Shown: positions 23,483 to 32,851 of the stretch, piece after piece
Layout of the letters: the number at the start of each line of letters is the position of its first letter
Position numbering within the stretch: the first letter of the stretch is position 1
NCBI GenBank assembly: GCA_965215145.1
Contig: OZ244038.1
Location: forward strand, 620,001 to 684,000
Reading direction: 5' to 3'
Length of the DNA: 64,000 nt
Origin: G965215145 sp965215145
GTDB taxonomy: Bacteria; Bacteroidota; Rhodothermia; Rhodothermales; JANQRZ01
Made by a program: the position numbers and the translations under genes
Notes under the pieces: generated by a model
The model's database searches: none
The model's input: only the letters and a program-made list of their open reading frames with translations
What the model was told of the DNA's origin: nothing

Positions 23483-25129
23483 CTAGGCGCGCTCGGTCTC
23501 GCGGAGCCGGAACCGCTGGAGCTTCCCCGTCTGCGTCCGTGGCAACGCCTCCACGAACGCCACGGCGCGGGGGTACTTGTACGGCGCGATCTCGGCCTTC
23601 ACGAAGTCCTGCAACCGCTTCGCCATCCGGTCATCCGCCTCGTGCCCATCGCGGAGCACGACGAACGCCTTGACGAGCTGCCCCCGCGCCTCGTCCGGCA
23701 CGCCGACGACGCCGCACTCGGCCACGGCCGGGTGCTTGAGCAGCGCCGCCTCGACCTGCGGCCCGGCCACGTTATAGCCCGAGGTGATGATCATGTCGTC
23801 GGCGCGGGCCTGGTAGTGGAAGTAGCCGTCCTCGTCCACGAGGAAGGCGTCGCCGGGGTAGTTCCAGCCGCCGCGGACGTAGCCGTGCTGGCGCTCGGGG
23901 TCGTCGAGGTAGCGGCAGCCCGTCGGGCCGCGCACGGCCAGGAGGCCGACGGTCCCGGGCGCGACCTCGTCGCCGTCCTCGTCCACGACGCGCGCCTCGT
24001 AGCCGGGGATGGGCTTCCCCGTCGCGCCGGGCTTGATCTCGTCCTGCGGAGCGGAGATAAAGATGTGCAGCATCTCCGTCGCGCCGATCCCGTCGGTGAT
24101 CGGGACGCCCGTGGCGTCGAGCCACGCGTGGAACGTCGGGGCCGGCAGCGTCTCCCCGGCCGAGACGCAGGCCCGCAGGCTCGACACGTCGAACTCCGAG
24201 AGCCGGTCGAGCATGGCGCGGTAAGCCGTGGGGGAGGTGACGCAGACGGTGCCCCGGTGCCGCTCGATCGTCTGCAACAGCGTCTCGACGCCGGGCTTCT
24301 CCACGAAGGCCGCCGAGGCCCCGAACCGCATGGGGAACAGCAGCAGCCCGCCGAGCCCGAACGTGAACGCCAGCGGCGGCGTCCCGACGAACACGTCGTC
24401 CGTGCGGACGTCGAGGCAGGAGCGGGGGAAGGCGTCGCAGATGGCGAGCACGTCGCGGTGGAAGTGGGCCGTGGCCTTCGCCTCGCCGGTCGTCCCGCTC
24501 GTGAACGCGATCAGCGCCACGTCGTCGGCCGCGGTGTCCACGTTCTCGAACCTGTCCGGCCTCTCTGCCATGCGCGCTTCCAGGCTGTCGGCGTCCTCAG
24601 TGTGGAAGTGGAGGACGTGCTGGAGCCGGTCGGTCTGCTCCAGCGTCCGGTCGAGCTCGTCGCGGAAGCGGGCGTCGCAGAGGGCGTGGGTGACGCGGGC
24701 CTTCTCGGCGGTGTACGTCAGCTCGTAGGCCCGCAGGAGCGGCATCGTCGCCACCGCGATCCCCCCGGCCTTGACGACGCCGAACCAGCACGCCGCCAGC
24801 ATCGGCGTGTTGGGGCCGCGCAGCATCACCCGGTTGCCGGGCTCCAGCCCGAGGTCGTCCACGAGGACGTGCGCGATCCGGTTGGCTCGGCGGAGGAGGT
24901 CGCCGTAGGTCCACGTCCCGTTCCCCGCCTCCGCGGGGACAGGCTTGGTGTGGAGGAGCAGGCTGTCGCCGTGGCCCTCGTCCACCATCCGGTCCAGCAG
25001 TTCGACGGCGCAGTTCACCCGCCCGGGGTAGTCGAACGGGGAGCCCTGGGGGAGGAGGAGGTCGGGCCAGAGCTTGCGCGGCGGGAGCGCGTCGCGGGCG
25101 AAGGTGTCGGTGTGGGCGGAGGGCGTCAT
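23483..25129 (-). CDS. Benzoate/2-aminobenzoate-CoA ligase family protein
   Basis: A 548-residue ANL-superfamily enzyme that activates an aromatic acid with ATP and CoA. The phosphate loop TSGTTGEAKAT (210-220), the GIGATEMLHIF substrate/adenylate stretch, the hinge YQARADDMIITSGYNVAG and the catalytic Lys in RTQTGKLQRF near the C terminus are intact. The family resemblance is to benzoate-CoA and 2-aminobenzoate-CoA ligases rather than long-chain fatty acid ligases. With the monooxygenase/reductase at 33-35 kb, the likely substrate is anthranilate, giving 2-aminobenzoyl-CoA. Confidence 0.88.
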   Translation of the reverse strand: MTPSAHTDTFARDALPPRKLWPDLLLPQGSPFDYPGRVNCAVELLDRMVDEGHGDSLLLHTKPVPAEAGNGTWTYGDLLRRANRIAHVLVDDLGLEPGNRVMLRGPNTPMLAACWFGVVKAGGIAVATMPLLRAYELTYTAEKARVTHALCDARFRDELDRTLEQTDRLQHVLHFHTEDADSLEARMAERPDRFENVDTAADDVALIAFTSGTTGEAKATAHFHRDVLAICDAFPRSCLDVRTDDVFVGTPPLAFTFGLGGLLLFPMRFGASAAFVEKPGVETLLQTIERHRGTVCVTSPTAYRAMLDRLSEFDVSSLRACVSAGETLPAPTFHAWLDATGVPITDGIGATEMLHIFISAPQDEIKPGATGKPIPGYEARVVDEDGDEVAPGTVGLLAVRGPTGCRYLDDPERQHGYVRGGWNYPGDAFLVDEDGYFHYQARADDMIITSGYNVAGPQVEAALLKHPAVAECGVVGVPDEARGQLVKAFVVLRDGHEADDRMAKRLQDFVKAEIAPYKYPRAVAFVEALPRTQTGKLQRFRLRETERA

Positions 25130-25171
25130 GCCGGCGGACGGGCGACGGTGAACGGGGGACGGTGGGGGAGT

Positions 25172-25567
25172 CTACGGCGCAGGCACCACCGCCGTCGCCT
25201 CGATTTCCACCTCCGCCCCCTCCTCCAGCAGATCCGCCACCTCGACCAGCGTCATCGCGGGGTAGTGGTCCCCGAAGACGGCGCGGTATGCCCGCCCGAC
25301 CTCGCGGGTGGCGGCCAGGTAGGCCCGCTTGTCGGTCACGTACCACGTCATCCGGGCGACGTGCTCCGGCCGCCCCCCGCCTTCGGCCAGCACGGCGACG
25401 ATGTTCTTCAGCGCCTGCTCGGTCTGCGTCGCGAGGCCGCCGTCCACGAGCCGTTGCTCGGCGTCCCACCCGATTTGCCCGGCGACGAACACGAGACGCC
25501 CCTCGGCGAGGACGCCGTTGGAGTAGCCGGAGGGGCGGGGCCAGTCGGGCGGCTGGAGGAAGTGCAT
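25172..25567 (-). CDS. RidA (YjgF/YER057c) family protein
   Basis: A 131-residue enamine/imine deaminase-like protein. It shows YSNGVLAEGRLVFVAGQIGWD, TEQALKNIVAVLAEGGG and the C-terminal HYPAMTLVEVADLLEEGAEVEIEATAVV with the expected Glu, but the canonical Arg105-type residue is not obvious at the start of that strand. A RidA gene beside 2-aminobenzoyl-CoA enzymes makes sense because ring cleavage of an amino-cyclohexene product yields enamines or imines that need hydrolysis. The ATG at 25567 is the first that gives the family N terminus. Confidence 0.88.
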   Translation of the reverse strand: MHFLQPPDWPRPSGYSNGVLAEGRLVFVAGQIGWDAEQRLVDGGLATQTEQALKNIVAVLAEGGGRPEHVARMTWYVTDKRAYLAATREVGRAYRAVFGDHYPAMTLVEVADLLEEGAEVEIEATAVVPAP

Positions 25568-25635
25568 TGGGGGGATCAGGGGAGGGGGACTGGGGAAGAG
25601 GGGCCGGGAGAGAGGGGAGAAGCGAGGGAGGGCCT

Positions 25636-26823
25636 TTAGCCTGAATCCTCCTCTCCTCTTTTCCTCCGCTCCTCCTCTCTCAAGAGCTGGCGGGCGATGA
25701 CGACGTGCTGGACCTCGGTGGCGCCCTCGTAGATCCGCAGCGGGCGGACGTCCCGGTACAGCCGCTCGACGACGTGGCCGGCGGTGACGCCGCGCCCGCC
25801 GAAGAGCTGCACGGCGCCGTCGACCACGCGCTGCGCGGCCTCGGTGGCGTAGGCCTTCGCCATCGCGGCCTCCTTCGTGACGCGCTCGGCGCCCGCGTCC
25901 TTCGTCCAGGCGGCGCGGTAGACCAGCAGCGCGGCGGCGTCCACGTCGGTCGCCATCTGGGCGAGCTTGGCCTGCACGGCGGGGAGGTCGGCGAGGGTAC
26001 CACCGTGGGTCTCGCGCTGGCGGACGTGCCGGAGGGCTTCGTCGAGCGCGCGGCGGGCCATCCCCACCGCCGCCGCGCCGACGGTCGAGCGGAACACGTC
26101 GAGCGTCGCCATCGCGGCGTGGAACCCCCGGCCGGGCTCGCCGACGAGGGCCCCCTTCGGCACGCGGCAGCCGTCGAGGCGGACGGTCCCAAGCGGGTGC
26201 GGGGAGGCCGTCTCGATCCGCTCGGTCACCGCGAGCCCCGGCGTGTCGGCCGGGATGAGGAAGGCGCTGAGGCCGCGGTGCCGCTCGCCCTCGCCCGTCC
26301 GCGCGAAGACGACGTAGAGGTCGGCGAGGCCGGCGTTCGAGATCCACGTCTTCTCGCCGTCGAGGACGACGTGGTCGCCGTCCGGCGTAGCCGTCGTCGT
26401 GATGCCGGCGGCGTCGGAGCCGGCGGCGGCCTCCGAGAGCGCGAACGCGGCGACGGCCTCGCCGCGGGCCACGGCCGGCAGCCACCGCTCCTGCTGCTCG
26501 GCCGTCCCGAACAGCGATACCGGCCCGGCCCCGAGCCCCTGCATGGCGAAGGCGAAGTCGGCGAGGGCGTTGCGGTAGGCGAGGGTCTCGCGGGCGAGGC
26601 AGAGGTTCCGCACGTCCATCCGCTCGTGGCGGCCGGCGGGGGCGGGCACACAGAGCCTCAGCCAGCCGGCGTCGCCCATTGCGTGGACTAGCGACCGGCA
26701 CGCCGCGTCGGTGTCCTCGGGTTCCTCCTCCGGCACGTGCTCGTCGGCCCACGCCGCGAGGTCGCGGGCGAGCGCGCGGTGGGCGTCGTCGAAGAACGGC
26801 CAGGCGAGGTGAGGGGGCGGCAT
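25636..26823 (-). CDS. Acyl-CoA dehydrogenase
   Basis: A 395-residue FAD-dependent acyl-CoA dehydrogenase. Seen are the helical N domain, FALSEAAAGSDAAGITTTA (substrate/FAD loop), TWISNAGLADLYVVFART, and the C-terminal RIYEGATEVQHVVIARQLL, in which the Glu of YEG is the catalytic base. It overlaps the upstream crotonase gene by one base (TGATG). It probably introduces a double bond into an alicyclic or opened-ring acyl-CoA of the pathway. Confidence 0.93.
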   Translation of the reverse strand: MPPPHLAWPFFDDAHRALARDLAAWADEHVPEEEPEDTDAACRSLVHAMGDAGWLRLCVPAPAGRHERMDVRNLCLARETLAYRNALADFAFAMQGLGAGPVSLFGTAEQQERWLPAVARGEAVAAFALSEAAAGSDAAGITTTATPDGDHVVLDGEKTWISNAGLADLYVVFARTGEGERHRGLSAFLIPADTPGLAVTERIETASPHPLGTVRLDGCRVPKGALVGEPGRGFHAAMATLDVFRSTVGAAAVGMARRALDEALRHVRQRETHGGTLADLPAVQAKLAQMATDVDAAALLVYRAAWTKDAGAERVTKEAAMAKAYATEAAQRVVDGAVQLFGGRGVTAGHVVERLYRDVRPLRIYEGATEVQHVVIARQLLREEERRKRGEEDSG

Positions 26824-27632
26824 CAGTCCCCCCGGAAGTCCGGCTGCTCCTTGTTGACAAAGGCGCGGAAGGCCCGCTCGAAGTCGCGCGTCTGCATGCA
26901 GATGGCCTGCGCCTGCGCCTCGGCCTCGATGGCTTGGTCCACGCTCATGCTCCACTCCTGCTCCAGCATCGTCTTCGTCATCATGTGGGCGAACGTCGGG
27001 CCGGCGGCGAGCTCGGCGGCCCACGCCCCAGCCTCGGCCTCGGCGGTGCCGGGCTCGACGAGGCGGTTGAAGAAGCCCCAGGCGTGGGCCTCGTCGCCCT
27101 TCATCACCCGGCCGGTGTAGAGCAGCTCGGCGGCGCGGCCCTGCCCGATGATCCGGGGGAGGATGGCGCAGGCGCCCATGTCGCACCCCGCCAGCCCGAC
27201 GCGGGTGAACAGGAACGCCACCCTCGCCGCGGCCGTGCCGACGCGGAGGTCGCTCGCCATCGCGAGGATGGCGCCGGCCCCGACGCAGACGCCCTCGACG
27301 GCGGCGACGACCGGCTGCGGGCAGGCGCGGACAGCTTTGACGAGGTCGCCCGTCATCCGCGTGAACCGGAGCAGCGCCGGCATGTCCATCTCCGTCAGCG
27401 GCCCGATGATCTCGTAGACGTCGCCGCCGGAGGAGAAGTTGCCGGCGGCGCCGGTGAGCACGACGGCCTTCACGTCGTCGGCGTAGACGAGGGCTCGGAA
27501 GGCGTCGCGCAGCTCGGCGTAGCTCTCGAACGTGAGGGGGTTCTTCTTCTCGGGCCGGTCGAGCGTGACCGTGGCGACGCCGTCGGTGAAGGCCCAGCGG
27601 AAGTGCTCGGGCGAGAAGGTCGTGGGGTTCAT
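26823..27632 (-). CDS. Enoyl-CoA hydratase/isomerase family protein lacking both canonical Glu residues
   Basis: A 269-residue crotonase-fold protein with the oxyanion-hole stretches GAAGNFSSGGDVYEI and VEGVCVGAGAILAMASDLRVG. The two catalytic glutamates of classical enoyl-CoA hydratase (E144 and E164 in the rat enzyme) appear to be replaced: GAGAIL stands where GGGCEL is usual, and AFLFTRVGLAGCDMG where a PEI-type stretch is usual. Asp in GCDMG may take over. It is therefore unlikely to be a plain hydratase; a hydrolase or lyase acting on a cyclic oxo-acyl-CoA is a reasonable inference. First gene of the minus-strand operon with the dehydrogenase. Confidence 0.85.
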   Translation of the reverse strand: MNPTTFSPEHFRWAFTDGVATVTLDRPEKKNPLTFESYAELRDAFRALVYADDVKAVVLTGAAGNFSSGGDVYEIIGPLTEMDMPALLRFTRMTGDLVKAVRACPQPVVAAVEGVCVGAGAILAMASDLRVGTAAARVAFLFTRVGLAGCDMGACAILPRIIGQGRAAELLYTGRVMKGDEAHAWGFFNRLVEPGTAEAEAGAWAAELAAGPTFAHMMTKTMLEQEWSMSVDQAIEAEAQAQAICMQTRDFERAFRAFVNKEQPDFRGD

Positions 27633-27749
27633 CGGGCGGAGGGGCAAGGGGGAAGGCCGGAAGGTATGCCTGCGCGGCGGGGCACCTCCTCGGGGGGGAC
27701 GGCGTTCTTGGAGGACCCCTCCGCGCTCCCCGCTCAACCTCCGACATCC

Positions 27750-29264
27750 GTGGAACACCTCGACATGCTCATCGTCGGCGCCGGCATCTCCGGGATCGGC
27801 GCGGCCTACTACCTCCAGCGCGACCGGCCCGGCACGGCGTACGCCATCCTGGAGGCGCGCGGCGCGACGGGCGGCACGTGGGACCTCTTCCGCTACCCCG
27901 GCATCCGCTCCGACTCCGACCTCCACACGTTCGGGTACGAGTTCCGGCCGTGGACGGCCGAGGCCTCCATCGCCGGCGCCGAGGACATCCTCGCGTACCT
28001 CCGCGCGACGGCCGCCGAGTACGGGATCGACCGCCGGGTCCGCCTCCACCACCGCGTCCTCAGCGCGGCGTGGTCCACGGACGAGGCGCGGTGGACCGTC
28101 GAGGTCGAGCGGACCGACACGGGGGAGCGGGTGCGGCTCTCCTGCGGGTGGCTCTTCGCGGCCTGCGGCTACTACCGCTACGACGAGGGGTACACGCCGC
28201 GCTTCGAGGGCGTCGAGCGGTTCCGGGGCGAGGTCGTCCACCCGCAGCACTGGCCCGAGGACCTCGACTACGCCGGCCGCCGCGTCGTCGTCGTCGGGAG
28301 CGGGGCCACGGCCGTCACCCTCGTCCCGGCGATGGCCGGGACGGCGGCGCACGTGACGATGCTCCAGCGGACGCCGACGTACGTCCTCCCCATCCCGTCG
28401 GTGGACCCCCTCACGAAGCTCGCCCGCCGGCTCCTCCCGCCGGACCGGGCCCACGCGCTCATGCGGCGGAAGAACATCGCGCAGCAGCGGCTCGTGTGGT
28501 GGTTCTGCCAGCGGTTCCCGCGCGCGGCGCGGCGGTTCATCCGGTGGGTCAACCGGAAGCACCTCCCCGAGGGGTACCCCGTCGACGAGCACTTCAACCC
28601 GCCCTACGACCCGTGGGACCAGCGGCTCTGCCTCGTCCCCGACGGCGACCTCTTCGAGGCCATCCGCGCGGGCACGGCCTCCGTCGTGACCGACCACATC
28701 GAGGCGTTCACCGAGCGCGGCGTCCGGCTCGCCTCGGGCCGCGAGCTCGCGGCCGACGTGGTCGTGACGGCGACGGGGCTGAACCTCCTCCCGTTCGGCG
28801 GCATCGCCCTCGCCGTCGACGGCGAGCCCGTGCGCCTGCCGGAGCGCGTCGTCTTCAAGGGGCTCATGCTCAGCGGCGTGCCGAACTTCTGCGGCGCCAT
28901 CGGCTACACGAGCGCGTCGTGGACGCTGAAGGTGGGGCTCCTGTGCGAGCACTTCTGCCGCCTCCTCGCCTACATGGACGCCCACGGCTACACCGTCTGC
29001 CGCCCGGAGGTCGCCGACCCCGAGATGCCGACCCGGCCCCTCCTCGACTTCGGCGCCGGCTACGTCCAGCGCTCCATCGACGCGCTCCCGCGCCAGGGCG
29101 ACCGGTTCCCGTGGCTGATGCCCGTCGACTACCACATCGACGCGCGGGTGCTGCGGACGGGGCGCGTGGACGACGAGCACCTCCGCTTCTCCACCGCCGG
29201 CCGCGCAGCCGGCCGTGCCGCCGGCTCCGCCGCCCCCCGCGCCGTCGTCGCGGAGGCGCCGTGA
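27750..29264 (+). CDS. Flavin-containing monooxygenase, type I Baeyer-Villiger-like
   Basis: A 504-residue NAD(P)H/FAD monooxygenase. The FAD-binding GAGISGIGAAYYL (10-22) and a second Rossmann motif VVGSGATAVTLVPAMA flank the Baeyer-Villiger fingerprint F-x-G-x-x-x-H-x-x-x-W-P, here FRGEVVHPQHWP (158-169). It would insert oxygen into ketones or oxidise heteroatoms. The start is GTG at 27750 (reading MEHLDMLIVGAG), preferred over ATG 27765 because it keeps the family N terminus. The Ala/Pro/Arg-rich C terminus looks non-functional. It is divergent from the crotonase gene, with a shared 117-bp promoter region. Confidence 0.92.
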   Translation: MEHLDMLIVGAGISGIGAAYYLQRDRPGTAYAILEARGATGGTWDLFRYPGIRSDSDLHTFGYEFRPWTAEASIAGAEDILAYLRATAAEYGIDRRVRLHHRVLSAAWSTDEARWTVEVERTDTGERVRLSCGWLFAACGYYRYDEGYTPRFEGVERFRGEVVHPQHWPEDLDYAGRRVVVVGSGATAVTLVPAMAGTAAHVTMLQRTPTYVLPIPSVDPLTKLARRLLPPDRAHALMRRKNIAQQRLVWWFCQRFPRAARRFIRWVNRKHLPEGYPVDEHFNPPYDPWDQRLCLVPDGDLFEAIRAGTASVVTDHIEAFTERGVRLASGRELAADVVVTATGLNLLPFGGIALAVDGEPVRLPERVVFKGLMLSGVPNFCGAIGYTSASWTLKVGLLCEHFCRLLAYMDAHGYTVCRPEVADPEMPTRPLLDFGAGYVQRSIDALPRQGDRFPWLMPVDYHIDARVLRTGRVDDEHLRFSTAGRAAGRAAGSAAPRAVVAEAP

Positions 29265-30115
29265 GCGCGTTCCGCGGGAGGGTCGCCGTCGTGACGGGCG
29301 CGGGGTCGGGGATCGGCCGCGCGCTGGCGGCGGGGCTGGCGCGGCGCGGCGCTCGCCTCGCGCTCTCGGACGTGGACGAGGCCGCCCTCGCCGGGACGGC
29401 GGGGGCCGCCCGCGCCGCCGGCGTGGCGGTCCATGCGGCCCCGCTCGACGTGGCCGACCGGGCCGCGGTCGGGGCGTACGCCGAGGCCGTCGTCGGGCAC
29501 TACGGCGTCGTCCACCAGCTCTACAACAACGCCGGCGTCGCGGGCCCGGCCCGGCCCCTCGCCGAGACCGACTACGCCGCCTTCGACCGCGTCCTCGGCG
29601 TGAACCTCTGGGGCGTGATCCACGGGACGCGCGAGTTCCTCCCCCACCTCATCGCCTCCGGCGAGGGGCACGTCGTCAACGTGAGCAGCCTCAACGGCTT
29701 CATGGGGCAGGCGTACCTGACCCCGTACTGCACCTCGAAGTTCGGCGTCCGGGGGTTCAGCGAGGCGCTGCGGGCGGAGATGCGCGCCGGCCGCCACCCC
29801 GTGCGCGTGACGGTGGTCCACCCCGGCGGCGTCCGGACGAACATCTCGAACGCGGCCCTGGCCCAGGCGGGGCCGCTCCCTCCGGAGGAGCGGGCGCGGG
29901 CGGAGCGGCGCGCGTGGGTCTACAACGAGAGGCTGTTCCGGACGCCGGCGGCGGGCGCGGCGGCGGTCATCCTGCGCGGCGTCGCGGCCGGGCGCGGGCG
30001 CGTCCTCGTCGGCCCCGACGCGCGGGCCGTCGACCTCGGCGTCCGCCTCTTCCCGGCCTTCTACTCCCGCGTGGTGGCGTGGTGGGAGCGGCGGGTCTTC
30101 GGGGACGCCGGGTGA
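29261..30115 (+). CDS. SDR family oxidoreductase
   Basis: A 284-residue classical SDR starting with GTG that overlaps the monooxygenase stop (GTGA). It has TGAGSGIG, YNNAGVAG, the Ser in NVSSLNG and the YCTSK catalytic pair. The C-terminal half (HPGGVRTNISNAA ... LFPAFYSRVVAWWERRVFG) matches SDRs that are often paired with flavin monooxygenases. Together they may interconvert an alcohol and ketone and then oxidise the ketone to an ester. Confidence 0.9.
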   Translation: MSAFRGRVAVVTGAGSGIGRALAAGLARRGARLALSDVDEAALAGTAGAARAAGVAVHAAPLDVADRAAVGAYAEAVVGHYGVVHQLYNNAGVAGPARPLAETDYAAFDRVLGVNLWGVIHGTREFLPHLIASGEGHVVNVSSLNGFMGQAYLTPYCTSKFGVRGFSEALRAEMRAGRHPVRVTVVHPGGVRTNISNAALAQAGPLPPEERARAERRAWVYNERLFRTPAAGAAAVILRGVAAGRGRVLVGPDARAVDLGVRLFPAFYSRVVAWWERRVFGDAG

Positions 30116-30271
30116 CGCCCTCTCCGGCGGCCCGTCGCCGCGCCCCCGCGATCTCCCGCGTCCGCCTGCGGAGCTTGCCGACGTTCCCTAACCTGTCCGC
30201 AGCGTCGTGGAGCGAAGGTGCGCGGGAGCTAGGCGGCGCGGACGTGTCGGGCCGGCGCATCCGGGGTGCGT

Positions 30272-32356
30272 CTAGCTACCAAGCTGGCGCCAGAGGTAGG
30301 TGTAGACGGTGGCCCACATCGCCGCCTGCTGGGCGGGCGTGGTGCCGGCGCCGTGGCCGCCCTCGGTGTTCTCGAAGTACTCCACGGGGGTGCCCATCGC
30401 CTCCATCCGCGCGGCCATCTTGCGGGCGTGGCCGGGGTGGACGCGGTCGTCGCGGGTGGTGGTGGTGAAGAGGGGGCGGGGGTACTCCACGCCCTCGCGG
30501 AGGTTGTGGTAGGGGGAGTACGCCGAGATGAACGCCCAGTCGTCGGGGTCGTCGGGGTTGCCGTACTCGCCGACCCAGCTCGCGCCGGCGAGGAGCTGGT
30601 GGTAGCGCTGCATGTCGAGGAGCGGGACCGCGACCACGGCGGCGTCGAAGAGCTCCGGCCGCTGCGTCATCACGGCGCCGACGAGGAGGCCGCCGTTGGA
30701 GCCACCGTAGATGCCGAGGTGGTCCGGGGAGGTGATCCCCTGCGCGACGAGGTCCTCGGCGACGGCGATGAAGTCGTCGAAGGCGCGCTGGCGGTTCTCG
30801 CGCTGCGCCGAGCGGTGCCACGCCGGCCCGAACTCCCCGCCCCCGCGGATGCTGGCGACGGCGTAGACCCCGCCCCGCTCCAGCCACGCCCGGCCGACGA
30901 CCGCGGAGTACGACGGCGTGAGCGAGACCTGGAAGCCGCCGTAGCCGTAGAGCTGCGTCGGGTGGGTGCCGTCTAGGGCGAGGTCCTCGCGGTGGACGAC
31001 GAAGTACGGGACGCGCGTGCCGTCGGCGGAGGTGGCTTCGAGCTGGCGCACGACGAGCCCCTCGGTGTCGAACAGGGCGGGGAGCCGGTCCACCGCCCGC
31101 GCCGTCCCGTCGCCCTCGGCGAGGTAGAGGGTGGACGGCTGGAGGTAGGAGCTGTAGGAGAAGAAGAACCGGTCGTCGTCGTCGCTCGTGCTGACGACGC
31201 CGATGCTGCCGAACTCCGGCGCCTCGACCTTCTCCCCGATCCACTGGCCCTCCGACTCCGCGGAGGCCGGCTCGAACCGGAACCGCCGCAGCTCGGCGTT
31301 GACGTTGTCGAGGAGGGAGACGAGGAGGGTGTTCTTCGTAGAAGACGTGCCCTGGACGGTCTGGCGCTCGTTGGGCTCGAAGACCGTCTGGAAGTCGCGG
31401 CTGCCGGCGAGGAACGCCTCGAAGTCGATGGCGAGGAGGGCGCCCTGCGGGTAGGTCCGCCCGCCGGCCTCCCAGTCGGAGCGGAGGTAGAGCGTCATGT
31501 GGTCGCCGACGAGGCCGGGGTCGGCGTCGAGGGGGAGGTCAAGGCGGACGAAGGCGCCGTCGTGGAGGACGTGGAAGGTGCCCTCGAAGAACGTCGTCCG
31601 GTGCGCGAAGGCCGGCACGATCTCGTCACCCCGTTGCAGCGACGCCGCCCACACACCCACGTCGGTCGGCTCTCCCTCGTAGACCGTCTCGGCCGCGGCC
31701 AGCGGCGTCCCCCGCCGCCAGCGCTTGACGACGCGGGGGTAGCCCGAGGCTGTCATCGAGCCCTCGCCGAAGTCCGTCGAGACGAGCAGCTCGTCCTCCC
31801 CGATCCACGCCGCCCCGCCCTTCGACTCCGGCAGGAAGAAGCCGCCCTCCACGAACTGCTTGGTGGTGAGGTCGAACTCGCGGGTCTCGACGGCGTCGGC
31901 GCCGCCGCGCGAGAGGCGGACGAGGCAGCGCTCGTAGGCGGGCGCGAGGCACGAGGAGCCCTTGTAGGCCCAGGGCGTGTCCTCCGCCTCGGCCAGCGCG
32001 TCGACGTCGAGCAGCGTCTCCCACGCGGGCTCGCCGGAGAGGTAGCTCTCCCACGAGGTCCGCCGCCAGAGGCCGCGCTCGTTGGTCTCGTCCGTCCAGA
32101 AGTTGTAGAGCCCGTCGCCCATGATGGACGGGTAGGGGATCCGCTCGTCGGAGGTCAGCAGCTCCAGGGCGTCGGCGTAGATGGCGTCGTACTCCGGGCG
32201 GTCCTGGAGGGCCTCGGCGGTCTCGGCGTTCTGGGCCTCGACCCACGCCATCGCGCGCTCGCCCTCGACGTCTTCGAGCCACATGAACTCGTCGGCGGGC
32301 TGGGCGGCGGCGGCGGCGGTGAGCACGAGGGCGGCAAGCAAAAGCAGACGGGGCAT
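30272..32356 (-). CDS. Secreted prolyl oligopeptidase family serine peptidase (S9A)
   Basis: A 694-residue peptidase with a signal peptide (LLLLAALVLTAAAAAQ). The N-terminal propeller spans about 30-420, and the alpha/beta hydrolase domain holds the triad: Ser553 in YGGSNGG, Asp636/637 in TRDDRVHPGH and His668 in EGGHGAGT. It cleaves proline-containing peptides in the periplasm. The start is placed at the Met that begins the signal peptide. It is convergent with the SDR gene, and the 156 bp between them show no clear structure. Confidence 0.93.
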   Translation of the reverse strand: MPRLLLLAALVLTAAAAAQPADEFMWLEDVEGERAMAWVEAQNAETAEALQDRPEYDAIYADALELLTSDERIPYPSIMGDGLYNFWTDETNERGLWRRTSWESYLSGEPAWETLLDVDALAEAEDTPWAYKGSSCLAPAYERCLVRLSRGGADAVETREFDLTTKQFVEGGFFLPESKGGAAWIGEDELLVSTDFGEGSMTASGYPRVVKRWRRGTPLAAAETVYEGEPTDVGVWAASLQRGDEIVPAFAHRTTFFEGTFHVLHDGAFVRLDLPLDADPGLVGDHMTLYLRSDWEAGGRTYPQGALLAIDFEAFLAGSRDFQTVFEPNERQTVQGTSSTKNTLLVSLLDNVNAELRRFRFEPASAESEGQWIGEKVEAPEFGSIGVVSTSDDDDRFFFSYSSYLQPSTLYLAEGDGTARAVDRLPALFDTEGLVVRQLEATSADGTRVPYFVVHREDLALDGTHPTQLYGYGGFQVSLTPSYSAVVGRAWLERGGVYAVASIRGGGEFGPAWHRSAQRENRQRAFDDFIAVAEDLVAQGITSPDHLGIYGGSNGGLLVGAVMTQRPELFDAAVVAVPLLDMQRYHQLLAGASWVGEYGNPDDPDDWAFISAYSPYHNLREGVEYPRPLFTTTTRDDRVHPGHARKMAARMEAMGTPVEYFENTEGGHGAGTTPAQQAAMWATVYTYLWRQLGS

Positions 32357-32467
32357 CGGTAGGAGGTGCGGGGTGGAAGGGAGCGCAGGATAAGGCGGCA
32401 CCCCCGATCTACGGCGGAGGTCGAGAGACGTTACGACGGTGCCGCCGGATATACCCTCGCGCGCCCG

Positions 32468-32567
32468 TCTCCTGCCGCCGCTCGAAGTAGCGTTCGAGCT
32501 GGCGCTTGCCGGACAGGTACTGCGGGGGCCACCACTGCTCGGCGTAGCCCAGCTCGGCGGCGCGGAG
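32468..32567 (-). pseudogene. Duplicated 3'-end fragment of the monooxygenase/reductase gene
   Basis: About 100 bp here are nearly identical to 33171-33273, the last ~34 codons of the 2-aminobenzoyl-CoA monooxygenase/reductase gene (ELGYAEQWWPPQY...SGKRQLERYFERRQE). Differences are two substitutions and one 3-bp indel, so the reading frame is kept. Outside these limits the two regions are unrelated. The fragment lies downstream of the DUF2442 gene, so the two copies bracket the DUF4160/DUF2442 pair. The rest of the gap 32357-32571 shows no gene. Confidence 0.85.
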
Positions 32568-32571
32568 GGGC

Positions 32572-32844
32572 TTAGGAGTCCGACACCGGCTCTCCCATCG
32601 CGTACAGGGTGTCCCGTGAGAGGTCCGCCCCCGAGTCCCATCCCACGCCTCCGCCGTTGTTGATGGGACGCACGCGGCGGAACTCGTCCTCATCCTTCAA
32701 CTGGCGAAAGACACCCTTCTCTAGAAACGGGCGGCAGTCCACGCGGCGCACCTCACCCGTGGCGAACGTCACACGGAGCGCGGAGCCGTCAAGCGCTTCG
32801 ACGTGGGTGACGCGGGGGGCGAGCTCTATGAGGGTCTCAGGCAT
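32572..32844 (-). CDS. DUF2442 domain protein
   Basis: A 90-residue protein reading MPETLIELAPRVTHVEALDGSALRVTFATGEVRRVDCRPFL, the DUF2442 pattern (a small beta-rich domain binding an unknown partner). The start at 32844 is preferred over the upstream Met at 32892 because the family begins here and the longer form would run into the DUF4160 gene. DUF2442 and DUF4160 genes are commonly adjacent and are suspected toxin-antitoxin-like pairs, but no activity is established from the sequence. Confidence 0.82.
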   Translation of the reverse strand: MPETLIELAPRVTHVEALDGSALRVTFATGEVRRVDCRPFLEKGVFRQLKDEDEFRRVRPINNGGGVGWDSGADLSRDTLYAMGEPVSDS

Positions 32845-32851
32845 ACCGAGT

